Assembly: GCF_017086405.1 (NCBI RefSeq)
Contig: NZ_CP070973.1
Location: 248,001 to 312,000, forward strand
Source: Mycobacterium gordonae
GTDB taxonomy: Bacteria; Actinomycetota; Actinomycetes; Mycobacteriales; Mycobacteriaceae
DNA length: 64,000 bases
Direction of reading: 5' to 3'
The notes below the pieces were generated by a model. That model had not been told where the DNA came from and made no database searches. It worked only from the letters and a program-made list of their open reading frames with translations. Position numbers and translations under genes: made by a program. The number at the start of each line of letters is the position of its first letter. Within the stretch, counting starts at the first letter, position 1. Shown piece after piece: positions 21,152 to 29,407 of the stretch.

Positions 21152-22912
21152 TTAACGCGCCCCGCGCACCAGGCGTCCTGGACGGGCGCCGGTATCGACG
21201 TCCTTGCGGCGGGTCACGGTGCCGCTGACGACGGTGGCCGCATAGCCGCTGGCACTCTGCAGAATTCGTCGCCCACCGGCCGGCAGGTCATAGGCCATCG
21301 CCGCGGGGTGCAGGCGCAGCGCGTCGAGGTCGATGACGTTGAGGTCGGCCTTCTTGCCCGGCTCGATGGTGCCGCGGTCGGTGAGGCCGAACAGATGGGC
21401 GGTGTCGCGGGACTGCTTGCGGATCACGTACTCCAGCGACAGCTTCTCGCCCCGACTGCGGTCCCGGGCCCAGTGCGTCAACAGGAAGGTGGGATAGGAA
21501 GCGTCGCAAATCATTCCGCAGTGAGCGCCGCCGTCGGAAAGTCCCAGCACCCCGGCCGGGTGCAGCATCATCTCGCGGATCGCATCGTGATTGCCGTCGG
21601 CGTAGTTGAACAATGGCAACATCAGCATCGCGGTCGCGTCGGCTTCGAGCATCAGGTCGTACAGGGTGGACAGGGGGTCCTCGCCGCGCGCCGCGGCGAT
21701 GGCGGCGACCGTGCGGTCGGGGGTCGGCTCGTAGTCCGGCGGATTGCCGAGCGAATACAGCCGCCCCAATGAATGCTGCACCATCGCGAACATGCCGTCG
21801 AACAACACCGTCGGGTCCAGCGGCAGATCATCCTCGGACAGGATCGCGGCCTTGACCGCGGGATCGGCCAGCCGCTGCGCCAGCTCTTCTCTACTGCACT
21901 CGGCCTTGAGCCGGCGGTACGTCGGTCGATGGGTGAACCCGTGGTGGCCCTGGAAGCCGATCATCATGCCGAACGGGCGCGCCGCGATCTGCGGGTGCAA
22001 CCGGCTGCCCTCGGCGTGTGCGGCCGCCGAAACATCCAACTGTTCGCGCCAGAGGTTCGGGTCGGCGTCGACCTGGATCAAGGCGAAGGACACCGGCCGG
22101 TCAATCTCGCGACTCAACCGCCGCATCCATTCCAGTTCCTTCCTGGGGCCGACGATGTCTTCACCTGCCGCCCCCTGCGGCGCCAGTTCGAACACCGCCT
22201 GACCCCCGGCGGCCATCGCCCGGCCCAGCCCGAACAGCTCCTCTTCCGCGGCGAAGGTGCCGGGCACGGGCTCGCCGTCCATCGCCACGTGCGCGAGGGT
22301 GCGAGACGTCGAGAATCCGAGCGCGCCGGCCTCCACCGCCTCGGTGACCAGCCGGCCCATCGCCTCAATGTCCTCGGGCGTGGCCGGCTCGTTGCGGGCG
22401 CCCCGCTCGCCCATCGCGTAGGCGCGGATCGCGCCATGGGCGACCTGGCTGCCCACGTCGATCGCGAACTGCTGCCTGCCGATGGTGTCGAGGTATTCGG
22501 GATAGGTCTCCCAACCCCAGGTGATGCCCTCGGTGAGCGCGGTGCCGGGGATGTCTTCGACGCCCTCCATCAGCTTGATCAGCCAGTCCTCGGTGCCGGG
22601 CCGGACGGGCGCGAAACCGACCCCGCAATTGCCGGTCACCACCGTCGTCACGCCGTGCCCGCTCGACGGTTCCAACAGGCTGTCCCAGCTGACCTGACCG
22701 TCGTAGTGGGTGTGGATGTCGACGAAGCCGGGCGCCACCACGTGTCCGGTGGCGTCAATGGTCTCGGCGGCGTCACCGGGCAGCTCCGGGCTGGTGCCGT
22801 CGCGGCGCGCAACCTCGACGATCTTGCCGTCTTTGATGCCGATGTCGGCGCGATATCGCTGTGCACCTGTGCCGTCCACGACGGTGCCGCCGGTGATTTT
22901 CAGGTCGAACAT
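21152..22912 (-). CDS. Amidohydrolase, N-acyl-D-amino-acid deacylase type
   Basis: 586 residues from ATG 22912 ([18 protein letters not shown]), with GGAGGCATC directly upstream. An earlier start at 22933 would precede the ribosome site. Metal-binding motifs of the amidohydrolase superfamily: [25 protein letters not shown], the later [10 protein letters not shown] with Asp, and the C-terminal [15 protein letters not shown]. Members hydrolyse N-acyl or amide bonds. It is the first gene of the minus-strand operon with the Rieske oxygenase and PP2C. A palindrome at 22950-22966 may control it. Confidence 0.9.
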   Translation of the reverse strand: MFDLKITGGTVVDGTGAQRYRADIGIKDGKIVEVARRDGTSPELPGDAAETIDATGHVVAPGFVDIHTHYDGQVSWDSLLEPSSGHGVTTVVTGNCGVGFAPVRPGTEDWLIKLMEGVEDIPGTALTEGITWGWETYPEYLDTIGRQQFAIDVGSQVAHGAIRAYAMGERGARNEPATPEDIEAMGRLVTEAVEAGALGFSTSRTLAHVAMDGEPVPGTFAAEEELFGLGRAMAAGGQAVFELAPQGAAGEDIVGPRKELEWMRRLSREIDRPVSFALIQVDADPNLWREQLDVSAAAHAEGSRLHPQIAARPFGMMIGFQGHHGFTHRPTYRRLKAECSREELAQRLADPAVKAAILSEDDLPLDPTVLFDGMFAMVQHSLGRLYSLGNPPDYEPTPDRTVAAIAAARGEDPLSTLYDLMLEADATAMLMLPLFNYADGNHDAIREMMLHPAGVLGLSDGGAHCGMICDASYPTFLLTHWARDRSRGEKLSLEYVIRKQSRDTAHLFGLTDRGTIEPGKKADLNVIDLDALRLHPAAMAYDLPAGGRRILQSASGYAATVVSGTVTRRKDVDTGARPGRLVRGAR

Positions 22913-22949
22913 GATGCCTCCGAGGCAAACCAAAGACTGGTCATTATTT

Positions 22950-22966
22950 CGCTACGCCGCGTAGCG
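22950..22966. promoter_or_regulatory. Palindrome upstream of the amidohydrolase operon
   Basis: CGCTACG-CCG-CGTAGCG is a perfect 7+3+7 inverted repeat, 38 bp upstream of the amidohydrolase ATG. On the minus strand an AATAAT (possible -10) follows it. It is a candidate operator; no regulator gene is adjacent. Confidence 0.4.
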
Positions 22967-23029
22967 TATGTAGTGACGGTATGCCCCCCATCCGCCTCAG
23001 TCAATGAGTCCGGGGCAACTCTCGCGGCG

Positions 23030-23458
23030 TCAGTGAACGGGCGCGGTGAGGCGTTTCCACTTCAGCGTGACCTGCGTGCCGTGCGGGGTGCCGTGAATAT
23101 CGGCCTCGTCGGCCAGGACACGCATCAACGGGATGCCGCGGCCTCTGGTCATGTCCCTCGCGCACGCTCGCTGCCGCCACCGGCCCCGGTCTTTGACCGT
23201 GACCGCGAGGGTGTCCGACTTGGCGTCATACGCCGCGCTGACATCCATCGTCCCGGCTGCTGGGTCTGTGTAGGCGAACTCCGCGGCGTTGGCCAGGGCT
23301 TCGCTGACCGCCAGCACGAGATCGCTGAACCGCTCGGCGCCCAGTGTGAAGTGCCGGTCGAGCCAGTTGCGAAACTCGACACGGATCCGGTGGGCGCTGA
23401 GCGCGTCGGCGGCAACCCGCATGCGGACAAAGCGGGACCGGTCGTCGAGGGGCGTCAT
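23030..23458 (-). CDS. Anti-sigma-factor-type serine kinase (RsbW-like HATPase)
   Basis: 142 residues, a single GHKL ATPase domain. The N box is SEALANAAEFAY (Glu 53, Asn 57), the G1 box VKDRGRWR (Asp 90) and the G2 region TRGRGIPLMRVLADEADI. Such small proteins phosphorylate a STAS antagonist and bind a sigma factor. It lies 48 bp downstream of the STAS gene on the same strand, which fits a partner-switching pair. No sigma factor gene is in this window, so its target is elsewhere. The start at ATG 23458 has no strong ribosome site. Confidence 0.85.
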   Translation of the reverse strand: MTPLDDRSRFVRMRVAADALSAHRIRVEFRNWLDRHFTLGAERFSDLVLAVSEALANAAEFAYTDPAAGTMDVSAAYDAKSDTLAVTVKDRGRWRQRACARDMTRGRGIPLMRVLADEADIHGTPHGTQVTLKWKRLTAPVH

Positions 23459-23506
23459 GAGCGGGCCTGCAGTCAGCGGATCCGGCCCTCCCGGGTACAG
23501 GCAGGC

Positions 23507-23932
23507 TCAGGCACCTGCGATCCAGCTCAGCGCATTATCCAAGGTGCGGTGCAGCGACAGCAGGCTGTCGATGCCCATGAGTTTGATCGGACGACTGGTG
23601 GCGGGACCGTCGGCCACCACGGCGAAGCGGGTCGGCGGCGACGTCTCGGCCTGCCCGTTCACCAGCACGCTGAGTCCGGCCGACGCCAAGAACTCCACTT
23701 TGGTGAGGTCGACGACCAGAGCCGCGGGCGTGGGAGCCAGCGCAGTGTGTATGGCCTCGGCCAGTTGAGGAGCGCTGAGCATGTCTACTTCGCCCGAGAC
23801 AGCGAGCACCACGGCCCCGTCTGTCTCGTACTGTTCGACTTCGAATGGGGCTCGATTCACTGAATCGCCGGGTTGATCGACCATGCTGTTACTCAAATCC
23901 ATCCTTGCGGGAAAACGCCAGTTTTCAGACAA
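23507..23932 (-). CDS. STAS-domain anti-sigma-factor antagonist
   Basis: Up to 141 residues; ATG 23902 or ATG 23884 are shorter alternatives, and the STAS fold itself begins near residue 31. The core GAVVLAVSGEVDMLSAPQL is followed by LVVDLTKVEFLASAGLSVLV, where Ser 84 in ASAGL is at the usual phosphorylation site. The adjacent kinase gene would phosphorylate it, and the unphosphorylated form would free the sigma factor. Both genes form a compact two-gene unit. Confidence 0.85.
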   Translation of the reverse strand: MSENWRFPARMDLSNSMVDQPGDSVNRAPFEVEQYETDGAVVLAVSGEVDMLSAPQLAEAIHTALAPTPAALVVDLTKVEFLASAGLSVLVNGQAETSPPTRFAVVADGPATSRPIKLMGIDSLLSLHRTLDNALSWIAGA

Positions 23933-24152
23933 CCACGCGAAACCGGGGCTGTTGCTTCAACCCGCCGAACGCCGCTAGATTCTGCGCCGGCGAATGCAGC
24001 GCAACGGCAGTTAATCGACTCCAATTCTAGGTCACGCGGTAACTGAGGCCGAATCGTGCCGTGCAGCGGCCCGGCTCGGCGGGCACTGATCACCGATGAC
24101 GCTGCGTAGACAAAACCCGTCCGGGGCTTGTGCACGTTGGTAGCGTCTGGGG

Positions 24153-25202
24153 ATGCTCTTTGCTGCCCTGCGCGATATGCAATGGCGGAAGCGGCGCCTC
24201 GTTATCGCCATTGTCAGCACCGGACTCATCTTCGGAATGACGCTCGTGATGAGCGGGCTGGCGAATGGCTTCACCGTCGAGGCCCGCAACACCGTCGATT
24301 CGTTGGGTGTCGATGCTTTCGTCGTGAAGGACGGCTCGGCCGGGCCTTTCCTGGGATCGACTCCGTTTCCCGACGTCGACCTGGCCCGGGTCAGAGGCGA
24401 GGCCGGGGTATCGGCGGCGGCGCCGCTGGGCTGTGTCGGGACGATCATGAAGGAAGGCGCGTCGACGCGGAACGTCACCGCCTTCGGTGCACCCGAGCAC
24501 GGACCTGGCATGCCGCAGGTTTCCGAAGGGCGGGCGCCGTCCCGGCCCGACGAAGTCGCCGCATCGAGCACCCTGGGCCGCCACATCGGTGACACCATTC
24601 AGGTCGGTGCCCACACCTTGAAGATCGTCGGGATCGTGCCCAACTCGACGGCGCTGGCCAAAATCCCCAACATCTTCCTGACCACCGAGGGCCTGCAGCA
24701 GGTGGCCTACAACGGGCAACCCATGGTCACCTCGATCGGCATCGACGGCACCCCGCGTGCCCTTCCGGACGGTTACCGCACCTTCGACCGGGACGGAGCG
24801 GTCAAAGACCTGATCCGTCCGCTGAAGGTGGCGGTCAACTCGATCACGATCGTGGCGATCCTGCTGTGGATCGTCGCGGTGCTGATCGTCGGATCCGTGG
24901 TCTACCTGTCCGCGCTCGAGCGGGTGCGCGACTTCGCGGTGTTCAAGGCGATCGGTACGCCGACGCGTTCGATCCTGGCCGGGCTGGCGCTGCAGGCGCT
25001 GATCGTCTCGCTGCTGGCCGCGGTGGTAGGCGTTATCCTGTCCAAGCTGTTGGCGCCGTTGTTCCCGATGGTCGTCGCGGTGCCGTCACTCGCATACGTG
25101 CTACTACCGGTAATCGCCATCGTCATCGGCCTATTGGCCAGCCTTGCCGGGCTGAGGCGAGTGGTGGCCATTGATCCCGCTCTCGCGTTCGGAGGTCCCT
25201 GA
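24153..25202 (+). CDS. ABC transporter permease, FtsX/MacB-like (Rv0072-like)
   Basis: 349 residues. There is one N-terminal membrane helix (RLVIAIVSTGLIFGMTLVMS), then a large extracytoplasmic domain (about residues 40-225), then three C-terminal helices (VNSITIVAILLWIVAVLIVG; the ILAGLALQALIVSLLAAVVG segment; VLLPVIAIVIGLLASLAG). LERVRDFAVFKAIGTPTRSI is the cytoplasmic coupling loop typical of FtsX permeases. It is followed three bases later by its ATPase. It matches Rv0072, which was annotated for glutamine transport; the fold suggests lipid or peptide efflux or a mechanical role instead. Confidence 0.93.
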   Translation: MLFAALRDMQWRKRRLVIAIVSTGLIFGMTLVMSGLANGFTVEARNTVDSLGVDAFVVKDGSAGPFLGSTPFPDVDLARVRGEAGVSAAAPLGCVGTIMKEGASTRNVTAFGAPEHGPGMPQVSEGRAPSRPDEVAASSTLGRHIGDTIQVGAHTLKIVGIVPNSTALAKIPNIFLTTEGLQQVAYNGQPMVTSIGIDGTPRALPDGYRTFDRDGAVKDLIRPLKVAVNSITIVAILLWIVAVLIVGSVVYLSALERVRDFAVFKAIGTPTRSILAGLALQALIVSLLAAVVGVILSKLLAPLFPMVVAVPSLAYVLLPVIAIVIGLLASLAGLRRVVAIDPALAFGGP

Positions 25203-25205
25203 CCA

Positions 25206-26198
25206 GTGGGCGATCTCAGCATTCAGAACCTGGTGGTCGAGTACTACAGCGGCGGGTATGCGCTGCGGCCGATCAACGGGCTGAACCTAGATGTGGCGAC
25301 CGGCTCCCTGGTGATCCTGCTCGGGCCCAGTGGATGCGGGAAGACCACCCTGCTGTCCTGCCTGGGCGGCATCCTGCGGCCCAAGTCCGGGGCGATCAAA
25401 TTCGACGACGTCGACATCACCACACTCGACGGCGCGGCGTTGGCCAAGTACCGGCGGGACAAGGTCGGCATCGTCTTTCAGGCGTTCAACTTGGTGCCCA
25501 GCCTCACCGCCCTGGAGAACGTGATGGTGCCGATGCGCGCGGCCGGCATGTCGCGTGCCGCCTCGCGCAAGCGGGGCGTGGAGCTGCTCGAGCGCGTCAA
25601 CCTCGGTGACCGGATGAAGCACCGTCCGGGTGATCTCAGCGGCGGCCAGCAGCAGCGCGTCGCGGTTGCCCGCGCGATTGCGCTGGACCCGCCGTTGATT
25701 CTGGCCGACGAACCTACCGCACACCTCGACTTCATTCAGGTCGAGGAGGTGCTGCGGCTGATCCGCGAACTCGCCGACGGCGACCGGGTCGTGGTGGTGG
25801 CCACCCACGACAGCCGGATGCTCCCGCTGGCCGATCGGGTGGTCGAGCTGACACCCGATTTCGCCGAGACCGATCGGGAGCCGGAGACGGTGGAGCTGAA
25901 GGCCGGCGAGGTGCTGTTCGAGCAGAGCACGATGGGTGAGCTGATCTACGTGGTCAGCGAGGGCGAGATCGAGATCGTGCACGAAATGGCCGACGGCGGC
26001 GAGGAACTGTTCAAGGTCGTCGGACCCGGTGACTACTTCGGCGAAATCGGGGTGCTATTCCACCTGCCGCGCTCGGCTACCGCGCGTGCTCGCACGGCCG
26101 CGACCGTCGTCGGCTACACCGCGCCGGCGTTCCGGGAGCGGCTGGGCACCGGGGGACTGCGCGACCTGATCGAACACCGCGCACTGGGCAGCGACTGA
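25206..26198 (+). CDS. ABC ATPase fused to a cyclic-nucleotide-binding domain (Rv0073-like)
   Basis: 330 residues from GTG 25206. The ATPase (1 to about 220) has Walker A GPSGCGKT (40-47), signature LSGGQQQRVAV (144-154), Walker B LILADEPT and the H-loop VVVATHDSR. Residues about 225-330 are a cNMP-binding (CAP_ED) domain: GEVLFEQSTMGELIYVVSEG, then GDYFGEIGVLFHLPRSATAR, which is the phosphate-binding cassette with the Arg that contacts cyclic phosphate. It powers the FtsX-like permease upstream, so transport may be gated by cAMP or cGMP. It has the same size as Rv0073. Confidence 0.94.
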   Translation: MGDLSIQNLVVEYYSGGYALRPINGLNLDVATGSLVILLGPSGCGKTTLLSCLGGILRPKSGAIKFDDVDITTLDGAALAKYRRDKVGIVFQAFNLVPSLTALENVMVPMRAAGMSRAASRKRGVELLERVNLGDRMKHRPGDLSGGQQQRVAVARAIALDPPLILADEPTAHLDFIQVEEVLRLIRELADGDRVVVVATHDSRMLPLADRVVELTPDFAETDREPETVELKAGEVLFEQSTMGELIYVVSEGEIEIVHEMADGGEELFKVVGPGDYFGEIGVLFHLPRSATARARTAATVVGYTAPAFRERLGTGGLRDLIEHRALGSD

Positions 26199-26292
26199 TC
26201 GACCGATAGAACGGATCACCGCACCGCGTCGTGGTGCGGTGCGAGCAAGGACCCTTGAGACTGCGTCGGGACAGTGCAGAGAGGACGGCGGA

Positions 26293-27375
26293 ATGGAGCC
26301 GGGCGAGGACGACGAGGCTCGGGGGCGCTCTGCGCTGTCCCGGCGTGGGGCACTGCTCGGAATGGGCGCGGTGGCCGGGTTCGCCGCGGTCGACGTCGCC
26401 GGCTTCGCCTACGCCGGGGGCTGGCTGCGTCCTGACGCGCTGACCCCGGGGCGGTTCGCCGACCGCTTCGAGAGCGTCTACGGGCACCACGACGGTTTCC
26501 GCCGCAACCACGCCAAAGGTCTCAGCGCCACAGGAACTTTCGAAAGCAATGGGGCGGGTACGGCCATCTGTCGGGCCGCGGTGTTCCAGCGCGGCACGGT
26601 CCCGGTGATCGGCCGGTTCTCGCTCGGGGGCGGGCTGCCCGATCAGGCCGACAAACTCGATACGGTCCGCGGCTTCGGCCTGTTGTTGGAGACGTCGGAC
26701 GGTCAGCAGTGGCGCACCGCGATGATCAACCTGCCGGTGTTCACCGACAGCACCCCCGAGGGCTTCTACGAGCGGCTACTGGCGTCCAAACCGCTGCCGG
26801 AGACCGGCAAGGCGGACCCGCAGCGGATGGCCACGTTCCTGCAGCGCCATCCCGAGACCGCGGCGGCGATGACGATCATCAGGCAGTCATCGCCCAGCGC
26901 TGGCTTCGCCAACAGTATTTTCAACGGGCTCAACGCTTTTAGCTTCACCAACCAGGCGGGCGCGACCGTTGCGGTGCGATGGTCGCTGATTCCGATCGAG
27001 GACGGCGGACCGGCCCCTTCGACGCCGCCGTCCGGCAAGGACTTCCTTTTCGACGAACTCATCCGCACCGTGGCGCAGCGGCCGGTGCGCTGGCGCCTGG
27101 TCCTCACCATCGCAGCGCCCGGGGACCCCACCGACGACGCCACCAAGCCCTGGCCCTCGACGCGCCGCACCATCGACGCCGGCGTCGTCACCGTCAGTGC
27201 GGTGCAGACCGAAGCACCGGGGAACGCACGCGACATCAACTTCGACCCGACCGTGCTGCCGGATGGGATCGCACTCTCGGACGATCCCATTCCCAGGGCC
27301 AGGGCGGCCGTGTACGCGCGGTCCTTCACCCGGCGCGCCGAAGAGCCGAAGTCGCCCAGCGAGGTTCGGGTCTGA
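26293..27375 (+). CDS. SrpA-like catalase-family haem peroxidase
   Basis: 360 residues from ATG 26293 with AGAGGACGGCGGA upstream; the frame extends upstream to 26239 without a ribosome site. The N terminus has an Arg-Arg and a hydrophobic stretch (SRRGALLGMGAVAGFAAVDV), suggesting Tat export or a membrane anchor. The catalase core follows: HAKGLSATGTFES with the distal His, RFSLGGGLPDQAD, RGFGLLLE. The proximal haem-ligand Tyr is in RARAAVYARSFTRR. Such minimal catalases use organic peroxides. The b561 gene overlaps its stop by one base and probably supplies electrons. Confidence 0.9.
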   Translation: MEPGEDDEARGRSALSRRGALLGMGAVAGFAAVDVAGFAYAGGWLRPDALTPGRFADRFESVYGHHDGFRRNHAKGLSATGTFESNGAGTAICRAAVFQRGTVPVIGRFSLGGGLPDQADKLDTVRGFGLLLETSDGQQWRTAMINLPVFTDSTPEGFYERLLASKPLPETGKADPQRMATFLQRHPETAAAMTIIRQSSPSAGFANSIFNGLNAFSFTNQAGATVAVRWSLIPIEDGGPAPSTPPSGKDFLFDELIRTVAQRPVRWRLVLTIAAPGDPTDDATKPWPSTRRTIDAGVVTVSAVQTEAPGNARDINFDPTVLPDGIALSDDPIPRARAAVYARSFTRRAEEPKSPSEVRV

Positions 27376-27929
27376 TGGCCGAGAAAGTAGCCACCACAAC
27401 GCGTTTCGCCCTGCCATCGCGGATTCTGCACTGGCTGATGGCCCCGATGGTCATCGGCCAACTGCTCATCGGGGTGACCATGGTGGCCTCGCTAAGCCTC
27501 TATCCGGTGCTGTTGGCCATCCACCGTCCGCTCGGTGTGCTGATTCTGATCTTCGCGGTGATCCGCCTGATCAACCGGCGGACTCACACGCTGCCGCCGT
27601 TTCCGGCCACCATGGGCCCCGCCGAACGCCGTATCGCGTCCTATTCGGAATATCTCTTGTACGGGTTGCTGCTGGTTCAGCCTCTGACCGGGTGGGCGAT
27701 GCTGTCGGCCGCGCGCAACCCGATCGTGTCCCTGGGCCCGTTCCACCTGCCCGGTATCGCTCCGCAGAACATCGATATCTATGCGGTGCTACGCCAGGCG
27801 CACGGCTTCTTCGCGCTGCTGCTGTTCTTGGCGTTCACCGCACATGTCAGTGCGGTTCTGTTTCACACCTTCGTCCTGCGCGACCGCATCATCGACCGAA
27901 TGGCGGTGTGGCCCGCCAGACATCGCTGA
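27375..27929 (+). CDS. Cytochrome b561-family membrane protein
   Basis: 184 residues from ATG 27375, which overlaps the peroxidase stop (TGATG). Four membrane helices are visible: LHWLMAPMVIGQLLIGVTMV, AIHRPLGVLILIFAVIRLI, YLLYGLLLVQPLTGWAML and HGFFALLLFLAFTAHVSAVL. His in RILHW, AIHRP, QAHGF and TAHVS are the likely axial ligands of two b haems. It carries electrons across or within the membrane, most likely to the coupled SrpA-like peroxidase. This pairing occurs in other bacteria. Confidence 0.9.
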   Translation: MAEKVATTTRFALPSRILHWLMAPMVIGQLLIGVTMVASLSLYPVLLAIHRPLGVLILIFAVIRLINRRTHTLPPFPATMGPAERRIASYSEYLLYGLLLVQPLTGWAMLSAARNPIVSLGPFHLPGIAPQNIDIYAVLRQAHGFFALLLFLAFTAHVSAVLFHTFVLRDRIIDRMAVWPARHR

Positions 27930-27933
27930 TCAC

Positions 27934-28875
27934 TCAGCGGTGGTGTGAGGCGAAGAACTGCCAGATGGTGTCGGTGGCGTCCAGCGCCGTGGATGGCTGC
28001 GGCAGGCCCAACCGCTCCAGGATCGGGCCGCGGACGCTGCCGGGCCACTGGTGACCGGCGTCAGCTACCGAGATCAATTCGACGTCACGTCCGTCAGCGC
28101 AGGTGGCCGTCTCGGTGGTCACCACCCCGGACGTTGTCGTCGACGGCGGTCCGCAACGGTCGATCGTCCGCCAGGCGGCCGTCACCGCCGGCACCGGTAG
28201 CCCGTCAACCCGTGGAGTTCCGTCCATCTTCAGGGCTTTTCCCGGCCCGCCGTTGTAAGGGACGCTGGCGTCGGCGGTGCCGTGGATCTGTAGTACCGAG
28301 GTGGGTCGTGCCCGCGAGCAATCGGTGACGAGGGTGCCGGCTACCGGTGCGATCGCCGCGAAGAGGTCGGTTTCGCACGCCATTCGCAGCGCCATCATGG
28401 CGCCGTTCGACATGCCGGTCGCGTATACCCGAGCCGGGTCGACCGTCGTCTGGTGCTCAATGGCTGCGATGACCGCGCTGATGAACCCGACGTCGTCCAG
28501 GTTGGCCTGCGACGGATTGCCACAGCACGAGCCGGCGTTCCAGGCCCTGCCCTCACCGTCGGGATAGGCGACCAGGAAGCGGCCTTTGTCGGCCTCGGTG
28601 TCCCAGTTGTAGGACCTCTCAGCCTGCTCTCCGCTGCCGAAACCACCGTGCAGCATCACCACCAACGGGGCGGCGCCGGTCAGTCCCTGCGGTCGGTAAA
28701 CGTGGAATGTTCGGCTGGCCCCAGCCCATTCGATGCTCTGCGAGGACTTTCCGACCGGGATTGTGGGGTTCTCCGGTGATCCCACCGCGTGACCGCCGCC
28801 GAAGCAACCGGCGAGCAGGGCCACCAGGGCCGCGACGACGACAACGGTGCGGGCTTGGGCGTGTCGAGGTGCCAT
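27934..28875 (-). CDS. lpqP: PHB depolymerase-type esterase lipoprotein (LpqP-like)
   Basis: 313 residues. It has a lipoprotein signal (VVVVAALVALLAG then Cys, lipobox LLAGC). The esterase core has oxyanion LHGGFGSGEQAE, nucleophile ATGMSNGAMMALRMA, Asp around LQIHGTADASVPYNGG and His in DAGHQWPGS. It belongs to the PHB depolymerase/feruloyl esterase (LpqC/LpqP) family and is cell-surface anchored. It is divergent from a MarR gene, with a 25-bp perfect palindrome between them, so MarR may control it. Which M. tuberculosis lipoprotein is the true orthologue is uncertain. Confidence 0.82.
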   Translation of the reverse strand: MAPRHAQARTVVVVAALVALLAGCFGGGHAVGSPENPTIPVGKSSQSIEWAGASRTFHVYRPQGLTGAAPLVVMLHGGFGSGEQAERSYNWDTEADKGRFLVAYPDGEGRAWNAGSCCGNPSQANLDDVGFISAVIAAIEHQTTVDPARVYATGMSNGAMMALRMACETDLFAAIAPVAGTLVTDCSRARPTSVLQIHGTADASVPYNGGPGKALKMDGTPRVDGLPVPAVTAAWRTIDRCGPPSTTTSGVVTTETATCADGRDVELISVADAGHQWPGSVRGPILERLGLPQPSTALDATDTIWQFFASHHR

Positions 28876-28900
28876 CAGCTGATGGTGACACGCGCGGCCA

Positions 28901-28925
28901 AGTTTGACAAGAAACTTGTCAAACT
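28901..28925. promoter_or_regulatory. 25-bp perfect palindrome, candidate MarR operator
   Basis: AGTTTGACAAG-AAA-CTTGTCAAACT: 11-bp perfect arms with a 3-bp centre. It lies 26 bp from the lpqP start and 27 bp before the marR ATG. The TTGACA inside it may also be a -35 box. Both length and AT-rich arms fit a MarR dimer site. Confidence 0.75.
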
Positions 28926-28951
28926 TGATTCAGGTGGCAGACTCTGCTGTC

Positions 28952-29407
28952 ATGCGAGGTCACGCAGATGCCCAGTGGGAACCGACGGTTCCCGCCCTGG
29001 TGCAACGGTTGGCGGCCACCGGCCGTCCGCGGCTCCAGAGTGCTTTCGCCGCGGCCGGTCTGGACGGGATTCGCCCCGCGCAAGCGGTGGCCCTGGTGCC
29101 GCTGGCCACCGGTGGCTTACACGCCTCCGATCTGGCCGACCGGCTCGGGGTGAGCCGGCAGGCGGTGGCACAGGCCATCACGGCGCTGGAGCGGAACGGG
29201 TACGTCACTCGGGCACCGAATCCCGATGACGCGCGCACCAGAATCATCGAACTCACCCCGCGTGGTCGCCAGACGCTCCGTGTCATGCGTTCTACCGCAC
29301 TGGAATTGGAGGGCCACTGGGAGCAGCTGCTCGGCCAGCGCCGACTCGGCGAACTGCGCACGACGTTGCGGATGCTGCTGGCCGCGTGCGATCCGGACGA
29401 CCGCTGA
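28952..29407 (+). CDS. MarR-family transcriptional regulator
   Basis: 151 residues from ATG 28952. In-frame GTG 28934 and TTG 28904 are alternatives, but the TTG lies inside the palindrome. The winged helix has HASDLADRLGVSRQAVAQAI (recognition helix) and the wing GYVTRAPNPDDARTRIIELT. It probably represses itself and the divergent esterase through the palindrome at 28901-28925. The last 116 bp overlap the tail of the convergent acyltransferase gene. Confidence 0.88.
   Translation: MRGHADAQWEPTVPALVQRLAATGRPRLQSAFAAAGLDGIRPAQAVALVPLATGGLHASDLADRLGVSRQAVAQAITALERNGYVTRAPNPDDARTRIIELTPRGRQTLRVMRSTALELEGHWEQLLGQRRLGELRTTLRMLLAACDPDDR

Noticed and set aside
21773..23863. 696-codon plus-strand frame
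   Set aside because: Antisense to the amidohydrolase, kinase and STAS genes; His/Arg/Gly-rich shadow.
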